A stretch of 64,000 nucleotides of DNA from contig JAWXUC010000005.1 in NCBI GenBank assembly GCA_044432975.1, positions 1 through 64,000 of the forward strand. Reading direction: 5' to 3'. The notes under the pieces were generated by a model. It saw only the letters and a list, made by a program, of their open reading frames with translations, was not told the DNA's origin and did not search any database. This DNA is from JAWXUC01 sp044432975. GTDB taxonomy: Bacteria > Pseudomonadota > Alphaproteobacteria > RF32 > CAG-239. Positions 58,932 through 64,000 of the stretch are shown here, piece by piece. Positions within the stretch are counted from its first letter, which is position 1, and every line of letters starts with the position of its first letter. A program made the position numbers and the translations under genes.

Positions 58932-60027
58932 TGTGCTAAAAAAAACAAATAAAGCACGACTAGGAAAGTTACACACAAAGCATGGAAGCATTGACACCCC
59001 AGCATTTATGCCTGTAGGCACTTGTGCAACGGTTAAAGCTATGATGCCAGAAAGTGTGGCGCAAACAGGCGCACAGATTTTGTTAGGAAACACCTATCAT
59101 TTAATGCTTCGCCCAGGAGCAGACTTAGTAGAAAAAATGGGTGGCCTTCACAAATTTATGAATTGGGATAAACCAATCTTAACAGATTCAGGTGGTTTTC
59201 AAGTTATGAGCTTATCTGGTTTAAGAAAAATAAATGAAGAAGGCGTAGAGTTTAAATCTCATATAGACGGCACAAAATATTTTCTTAGCCCAGAAGAAAG
59301 TATGAGCATTCAGCATAAATTGGATTCTAATATTACAATGGCATTTGATGAATGCACCCCATTCCCAGCCACTCATGAGGTTGCAAAAAAATCTATGGAA
59401 CGTTCAATGCGCTGGGCAAAGCGCAGTAAAGATGCTTTTGTCGATAGAGAAGGATACGGCTTATTTGGTATTCAACAAGGAAGCGTTTTTAAAGACTTAA
59501 GAGAACAATCTGCAAATTCATTAAAAGAAATAGGATTCGATGGCTATGCTCTTGGTGGTTTGGCTGTAGGTGAGGGGCAAGAAGCAATGTTAGAAGTTCT
59601 TGATTATGCTCCAGACTTTTTACCCGTTGATAAACCAAGATATTTAATGGGTGTTGGCAAGCCAAGTGATATTGTAGAAGCCGTTAGACGTGGTGTTGAT
59701 ATGTTTGATTGTGTAATGCCAACCCGTTCAGGCAGAACAGCACAAGCATTTACTCGTTTTGGAACAATAAATATTAGAAATGCAAGCCTAAAAGAAGATG
59801 CCAGTCCAATTGAAGAGGGTTGTGATTGCCCTTTGTGTAAAAATTATTCAAGAGCATATATTCATCATCTTCAAAAAGCAAATGAGATATTGGCAACAAT
59901 GTTGTTGACTTGGCATAATATTCGTTATTATCAACGTTTAATGCAAGGTTTAAGAGAAGCAATTGCAGAAGATAAATTAGAAGAATTTGTTGCAAAATTT
60001 TATGAGGATTATAATGGAAAAAAATGA
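58915..60027 (+). CDS. tgt: Queuine tRNA-ribosyltransferase
   Basis: This 370-residue enzyme swaps guanine-34 for the queuine precursor in GUN tRNAs. Motifs are TDSGGFQVMSLSG (catalytic Asp), FDECTPFP, GLFGIQQGS, YALGGLAVGE, DMFDCVMPTRSGR, and a zinc site GCDCPLCKNYSRAYIHHL. It overlaps the VirB8-like gene before it and the LOG gene after it. queA is not in view. Confidence 0.96.
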   Translation: MTLKFDVLKKTNKARLGKLHTKHGSIDTPAFMPVGTCATVKAMMPESVAQTGAQILLGNTYHLMLRPGADLVEKMGGLHKFMNWDKPILTDSGGFQVMSLSGLRKINEEGVEFKSHIDGTKYFLSPEESMSIQHKLDSNITMAFDECTPFPATHEVAKKSMERSMRWAKRSKDAFVDREGYGLFGIQQGSVFKDLREQSANSLKEIGFDGYALGGLAVGEGQEAMLEVLDYAPDFLPVDKPRYLMGVGKPSDIVEAVRRGVDMFDCVMPTRSGRTAQAFTRFGTINIRNASLKEDASPIEEGCDCPLCKNYSRAYIHHLQKANEILATMLLTWHNIRYYQRLMQGLREAIAEDKLEEFVAKFYEDYNGKK

Positions 60028-60883
60028 TAATTTAAGAGTTTTTGTTGCAGGTGGTTCTCGCGCTGGTTCAAAAGAAATTTATGTAAAAGAAGCTTATGAA
60101 TTAGGCAAAAAAATTGTTGAGATGAACTTTCGTCTAGAGTTTGGATTGTCAAATATAGGTATAATGGGTGCAGTTGCCCAAGGTGTTTTAGACTGTGTTA
60201 AATGTCAAGAAGAAAAAGCTCCAATTTCTGGCATTACAACTCCAGAATATATGCAATATTATGAGAGCGCAGAAATTTTACAAAAACTAGATAATATAGT
60301 TGTGGCAGAAACTCTAGAAGAAAGAAAACAAAAATTATTAGATTCAGATTTTGTTGTTTTTGCTCCAGGAGGTGTTGGCACCTTAGATGAGCTTGCTTAC
60401 GATTGTGTTGCCATGCAAGATGGTTTAATAGGAGTAAAGCCTTTTATTTTTTATAATGTAGACGGATTCTTTTATCATCTTCTAGAGTATTTAAAAGATA
60501 TTTCATCTACAGGTTTTGCAGATCCGATTCCTTTTATTGTTGTTGACAATAGTCTAGAGTTGGGTGTTGCGTTTCAGCTGTTAAAACTAAAATATAGTGA
60601 GCATGATAATAAATTTGATGCTTATGCTCATTCTCGTCAAGTTATGTATGAACTACCATATTTTGTACAACAAGTAAAAGGTGGCCTGCACACAGAAGAT
60701 GATATAATCAGAAAAATGTACAATATCTCTCACTATGGCAACGGTGATGATAGAAGCCAATTAGCAGATGAAATTGAACAAGCTTTTAATCAAAAAGAAC
60801 TAGAAAGATTAAATGCAAGGTTGCAAAAATCTCAAGATAATATGAAAACAGTTCAAGACAAAATAAAAGATATTGACAAATAA
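60014..60883 (+). CDS. LOG-family nucleotide-binding protein
   Basis: This 289-residue Rossmann-fold protein has the LOG/lysine-decarboxylase-like signatures RVFVAGGSRAGSKE, EFGLSNIGIMGAVAQGVLD and the diagnostic PGGVGTLDEL near residue 120. The family includes cytokinin-riboside monophosphate phosphoribohydrolases and related nucleotide hydrolases. A C-terminal extension of about 80 residues ends in a coiled coil (QKELERLNARLQKSQDN). The start at 60014 uses GAGGA and overlaps tgt by 14 bases. Confidence 0.82.
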   Translation: MEKNDNLRVFVAGGSRAGSKEIYVKEAYELGKKIVEMNFRLEFGLSNIGIMGAVAQGVLDCVKCQEEKAPISGITTPEYMQYYESAEILQKLDNIVVAETLEERKQKLLDSDFVVFAPGGVGTLDELAYDCVAMQDGLIGVKPFIFYNVDGFFYHLLEYLKDISSTGFADPIPFIVVDNSLELGVAFQLLKLKYSEHDNKFDAYAHSRQVMYELPYFVQQVKGGLHTEDDIIRKMYNISHYGNGDDRSQLADEIEQAFNQKELERLNARLQKSQDNMKTVQDKIKDIDK

Positions 60884-60901
60884 ATGTTTTTGTAAAATAA
60901 T
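60873..60901 (+). promoter_or_regulatory. Strong promoter for the leader/amidoligase unit
   Basis: TTGACA (873-878) lies 17 bases from AATAAT (896-901). It overlaps the last codons of the LOG gene. Transcription would start near 60908, just before the leader frame. Confidence 0.6.
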
Positions 60902-60923
60902 AACCGACGGAGATTAAATTTAT

Positions 60924-61031
60924 ATGAATATAAGACAAAACAGAATAATTAACATTTTATCAAGCAGAATTTCTGCTCTGATTATTCTGCTTATTTTAAA
61001 CATAACTCAAAAAAGGGTCTCTAGTCGCTAA
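60924..61031 (+). CDS. Isoleucine-rich leader peptide candidate, 35 residues
   Basis: A short frame with GGAG eleven bases upstream encodes nine Ile and five Leu, clustered as RIINIL and SALIILLILN. It precedes a terminator and then the amidoligase gene. Within it AAGCAGAA (962-969) can pair either with TTCTGCT (971-977) or with TTCTGCTT (985-992), which is the kind of exclusive pairing used in attenuation. It could instead be a membrane microprotein or chance. Confidence 0.4.
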   Translation: MNIRQNRIINILSSRISALIILLILNITQKRVSSR

Positions 61032-61051
61032 ACAAAATAAAAAAGAAATTC

Positions 61052-61086
61052 AAAAGAAGCGGATAAGACAGCCCGCTTCTTTTTTT
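61052..61086 (+). terminator. Intrinsic terminator/attenuator before the amidoligase
   Basis: AAAAGAAGCGG and CCGCTTCTTTT form an 11-bp stem around a 10-base loop and are followed by TTT. It lies 21 bases before the amidoligase start, so it either ends the tgt-LOG transcript or attenuates the new one. Confidence 0.8.
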
Positions 61087-61106
61087 GTATATGAGAAGAA
61101 AGAACA

Positions 61107-62816
61107 ATGAATAAAGAAATAAAAACAACAACAAAAAAAGTAAAAGAAGGCTTTGAAAATTATTTTTCAATGACAAAGAATAAAAGTTTCAAACAATTTT
61201 ATCATGATTGGCATGGTAAAAATATGTATAAACCGTTTTCAGAACTTGTTGAATATTTTAGCGCATATTCATCAAAAGAAGAGTTTCAAAAGTTTTGTGA
61301 AAGTTATTCTTCATATGTTGAAAAGTTTAACAATGATGACAATCAGGCAGATGCTTTTTCAGTAAAAGAATTTTCAAAAACAAACGATGGTCGTTTAAGA
61401 AAAATAGCAAATAGCGTAGATAGTTTTGGTTTTGAATTAAGACAATTTGTGTTTTCTTTTGCAACTCCACAAGAACATAATGATGTTTTTGGCAATTATC
61501 CCGTAAAAACAAATATGCCATATGCTTATCACAAAGGCTTGGATATGACTTCAAAAATCTTAAATCATTTAGCCCAAAATTATGATGAAATATCTCAAAG
61601 TCAAGATATTTCAAAAGCATCTCACAAAGTTGTAGATACATATATGAGAGACAATGTTTTTAAGAGCTATGCTTTTAATGATGAGTATAATTATGAGAGT
61701 AAAGAAAAAGCAATAAACACTTTAAAATCTCAAGGTCAACGCCTTTCTTTAGCTTATGAGGATTATAAAGAAGACAAAAAATCAAGCAGAAAAGATCCGT
61801 ATTTTATTCAAACATTTCAAGAACCATATTATCAAGAAGAAAAACAAGCATCGCCATATCGCCCAAATGGTTTTGAATTAGAATTTTATTTTTCAGAAAA
61901 ATTAGGCAGTAAAGATAATTTGGTTGATTACTTAAAACGCAGAAACAATTGGGGAGAATTATATTCAACCAATAAAGATCCTTCAGTTTATAATGATGAA
62001 AGCAGTGCAGGTGTTTTAATGAGAGATGAAAGCTTAACTCCTCACAATGGCTTAATTCCTGTTGAATATGCTTCAAAAATCATGAAATCAAAATCAGATG
62101 AAGATAGCTGTATGCAACTTTTAGATTCTTTTGAAACAGGATATGTTAACAAATTATGTTCATTGCATCAACATATCTCAACAGAAGGCTTTGATTTGCC
62201 AGCATATAAAAGATTAGTAAAAAGAATGATGCGTCATGAAGACGAAATCGTAGGTTCTTTTGCTGCAGAAGAAAGAGGCAACAATCATTTGTTATACGCA
62301 ACATACATCAGTAGAAATTTGAGCCAAGATGCAAAAAAAGATTATCCAATGTTGTGCGCAATGGTAGATATTTGCGATAATAAAGAAGAGTTGTTAGACA
62401 TGGTTAGCTATGGCAGAAAGTATAAGACATTAAACTTAGTGCCAAAACACACCGTAGAGTTTAGATATATGAACGCTCACTTTAACAGAGAATACGCACA
62501 AGGATTTTTACAGTTTAATAGAGACATGGTAGAAAGCGCAGTGCAAAACAATGGTGTTCATTATAACAAGTTTTTATTAAATAAATACAGCTGGACAAAC
62601 AACGTAAGCAATGATAATAGAACAGAAATGAGAGATATCAAACATCACTACCAACACTCTTTTGATGTTTATAATCCAACAGAAGTTAGCGTTTCTCAAC
62701 AAGCAAAAATAGGTGATCAATCTCAAGGTAGATTGGTTAAAAATGCTTTGAACGTAACAGGAAAAATATTAGTTGAAAATCCAGTTAGAAGAGGGCTTTT
62801 AAGTGCTAGCAGATAA
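61107..62816 (+). CDS. Putative amidoligase (Amidoligase_2-like)
   Basis: This 569-residue soluble protein has a C-terminal half with the pattern of COOH-NH2 amidoligases of the glutamine-synthetase-like fold. NGFELEFYF near residue 254 has the 'G.E.EF' metal/ATP motif, KLCSLHQHIS near 348 corresponds to 'GLHVH', RMMRHEDEIVGSF follows near 371, and KYKTLNLVPKHTVEFRYMNA near 440-458 carries the 'TVEFR' motif. The N-terminal 240 residues are helical and unrecognised. Amidoligases join a carboxylate to an amine using ATP, often in peptide-like metabolite or protein modification. The stop overlaps the next gene by 14 bases. Confidence 0.65.
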   Translation: MNKEIKTTTKKVKEGFENYFSMTKNKSFKQFYHDWHGKNMYKPFSELVEYFSAYSSKEEFQKFCESYSSYVEKFNNDDNQADAFSVKEFSKTNDGRLRKIANSVDSFGFELRQFVFSFATPQEHNDVFGNYPVKTNMPYAYHKGLDMTSKILNHLAQNYDEISQSQDISKASHKVVDTYMRDNVFKSYAFNDEYNYESKEKAINTLKSQGQRLSLAYEDYKEDKKSSRKDPYFIQTFQEPYYQEEKQASPYRPNGFELEFYFSEKLGSKDNLVDYLKRRNNWGELYSTNKDPSVYNDESSAGVLMRDESLTPHNGLIPVEYASKIMKSKSDEDSCMQLLDSFETGYVNKLCSLHQHISTEGFDLPAYKRLVKRMMRHEDEIVGSFAAEERGNNHLLYATYISRNLSQDAKKDYPMLCAMVDICDNKEELLDMVSYGRKYKTLNLVPKHTVEFRYMNAHFNREYAQGFLQFNRDMVESAVQNNGVHYNKFLLNKYSWTNNVSNDNRTEMRDIKHHYQHSFDVYNPTEVSVSQQAKIGDQSQGRLVKNALNVTGKILVENPVRRGLLSASR

Positions 62817-63492
62817 AGAAATAATATTAACATGTGAACATGCCTCAAGCTACATTCCAAGCGAATATAATAATTTAGGGCTTTCTCAAGCAGAGTTAAA
62901 CATGCACATTGCCTATGATAAAGGCTGTAAAGAAGTTACAGAAAAATTGGCAAAAGAACTTGGCTGTAAATATATTTTGGGAGAATGCTCAAGACTTTTC
63001 GTTGATATAAATAGAAGGCAAACAGAAGATGACTTAATCTTATCTTCAAGCGATGGTATTGTGATTAAAGGCAATCAAAATGTTGATGCAAAAGAAAGAC
63101 AAAACAGAATAGAAATGTTTTATAAGCCATATCACAGTAAAATTGCAGAGATGGTTACATCTTGTAAAAAAGAGCCTTTTGTTTTTTCAATTCATTCATA
63201 CACAAACAAGTTAATGACTAGCAACACGCCAAGGCCATGGCATGCGGGCTTGCTATATTTTGAAGAAGATAAGATAATAAATAATATGCTAAAAAGTTTA
63301 GATGCAACAGGCTTAAATATCGGACGCAATCAGCCTTATGATATTAGATCTTATAACACAGGCACAGCGGCAATTCATGGTCAAGACAAGGGAATTTCAA
63401 ACGCAATTATAGAAATCAGAGATGATGAATTTTCAGATTTTGAAAAAGGTGTTGACAAATGGGTCGCAATCCTCGAGAATGTATTGAAATAA
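62803..63492 (+). CDS. N-formylglutamate amidohydrolase-like hydrolase (second copy)
   Basis: This 229-residue FGase-family hydrolase is shorter than the copy at 493-1335. Motifs are LTCEHASSYIP near the start, HIAYDKGCKEV, SRLFVDINRRQ, FSIHSYTNK with a likely metal His, and AIIEIRDDEFSD. The start is a GTG with GAGG eight bases upstream, inside the amidoligase gene, so translation of the two is coupled. The pairing suggests that it hydrolyses an N-acyl or amide product related to the amidoligase reaction. Confidence 0.82.
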   Translation: MLADKEIILTCEHASSYIPSEYNNLGLSQAELNMHIAYDKGCKEVTEKLAKELGCKYILGECSRLFVDINRRQTEDDLILSSSDGIVIKGNQNVDAKERQNRIEMFYKPYHSKIAEMVTSCKKEPFVFSIHSYTNKLMTSNTPRPWHAGLLYFEEDKIINNMLKSLDATGLNIGRNQPYDIRSYNTGTAAIHGQDKGISNAIIEIRDDEFSDFEKGVDKWVAILENVLK

Positions 63493-63503
63493 TAGGAAAA
63501 AAT

Positions 63504-64000
63504 ATGAATAAAAAATGCGGATATGTAGCCTTGATAGGCGCGCCAAATGCTGGTAAATCAACTTTATTAAACCAATTTGTAGGAACTAAGGTTTCTATTG
63601 TTTCGCCTAAAGTGCAAACAACCAGAACATTAGTAAAAGGCATTGGCATACATAATAACACGCAAATTATCTTTATTGATACCCCAGGGATTTTCAAGCC
63701 CAAAGGAAATTTAGAAAAAACCATTGTTTCAAACGCATGGAATGGAGTTAAAGATGCAGATATTTCTGTATTGTTGGTAGATGCTAAAAAAGGTATTGAT
63801 GATAATACTAGAAACATTATCTCAAAATTAAACAACCGCCGTGTTTCTGTATTATTGAATAAAATAGACCTAGTTCAAAAAGATAAACTGTTAGGTCTGG
63901 CTCAAAAATTAAACGAGCTATATCCATTTGAACAAACTTTTTTTGCCTCTGCATTAAAAGGTGAACATCTTGAGGATTTTTATAATTATCTTGCTGATAA
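63504..64000 (+). CDS. era: Ribosome-assembly GTPase Era, N-terminal part
   Basis: This is an essential GTPase that binds 16S rRNA during 30S maturation. The visible 165 residues hold the G domain: GYVALIGAPNAGKSTLLNQF, VGTKVSIVSPKVQTTR, FIDTPGIF, VLLNKIDLV and the SAL box in FASALKGEH. AGGAAAA precedes the ATG. The KH domain lies beyond the window edge. rnc, its common partner, is not upstream here. Confidence 0.95.
   Translation, partial: MNKKCGYVALIGAPNAGKSTLLNQFVGTKVSIVSPKVQTTRTLVKGIGIHNNTQIIFIDTPGIFKPKGNLEKTIVSNAWNGVKDADISVLLVDAKKGIDDNTRNIISKLNNRRVSVLLNKIDLVQKDKLLGLAQKLNELYPFEQTFFASALKGEHLEDFYNYLAD

Noticed and set aside
63416..63835. 139-residue frame opposite era
   Set aside because: It overlaps the strongly conserved G domain of era and the end of the hydrolase gene; it is a shadow.
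1..64000. Recoded TGA (as in some reduced genomes)
   Set aside because: Several conserved genes (bamB, accA, miaA) end in TGA at their normal lengths, and no in-frame TGA was needed to complete a protein.

Overview
This is an AT-rich bacterial chromosome segment read as an alphaproteobacterium. The lineage markers are GcrA (2879-3433), the division factor FzlA (48634-49299), FlaF (50212-50574), an alphaproteobacterial-type L36 and RNase J. Genes use the standard code with TGA as a stop. The AT bias, orphan motility genes and many cysteine-rich or unknown secreted proteins suggest an uncultured, possibly host-associated, motile lineage; that placement is inference only. I see no tRNA, rRNA, CRISPR array, transposase or phage gene.

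Layout. 1-6000: motA-motB-N-formylglutamate amidohydrolase, gcrA, an unknown secreted protein, then a gene-free island (4899-6016) packed with short palindromic repeats. 6000-9650: a cysteine-rich secreted protein, a DegT/DnrJ aminotransferase and a YdcF-like protein. 9789-17459: a long forward run of housekeeping genes (bamB, der, accA, rmuC, ihfB, lapA, accD, thymidine phosphorylase). 17430-24107: miaA, a DUF3108 protein, a glycogen-debranching enzyme, a split chromate-type transporter and aspS. 24184-29461: rnd, a protein-kinase-like protein with a substituted catalytic motif, a membrane protein and RNase J. 29518-35080: unknown genes, rluD, a strongly structured RNA just ahead of an XRE regulator, and dnaK. 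35081-41723: two overlapping membrane microproteins, ettA, nagZ, a sodium:solute symporter and rpmJ, with copies of a 129-bp repeat and other large hairpins between them. 41724-50574: a single-domain GlmU-like enzyme, a DUF2207 protein, a mechanosensitive channel, a HAD phosphatase, a lipoprotein, fzlA, a solute-binding protein and flaF. 50632-55348: tandem near-identical ArsB/NhaD transporters, an orphan efflux adaptor and acpP. 55440-64000: fabF, mltG, an orphan VirB8-like protein, tgt, a LOG-family protein, then a leader/terminator followed by a putative amidoligase coupled to a second N-formylglutamate amidohydrolase-like enzyme, and the start of era.

How genes work together. accA/accD, acpP and fabF serve fatty-acid synthesis. 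bamB, nagZ, mltG and the GlmU-like enzyme serve the envelope. der, rluD, ettA, rpmJ, aspS, miaA, tgt and era serve ribosomes and translation. gcrA and fzlA serve the cell cycle and division; motAB and flaF serve motility.

The strongest candidates for something undescribed are four. (1) A roughly 190-nt structured RNA with its own promoter and terminator at 32263-32490. (2) The amidoligase/hydrolase pair at 61107-63492 behind an isoleucine-rich leader. (3) A 129-bp repeat whose two full copies differ by compensatory base changes in their stems. (4) A wider family of palindromes with a constant GTAGGG edge and a variable stem. All functional statements come from reading motifs by eye; no database search was run.
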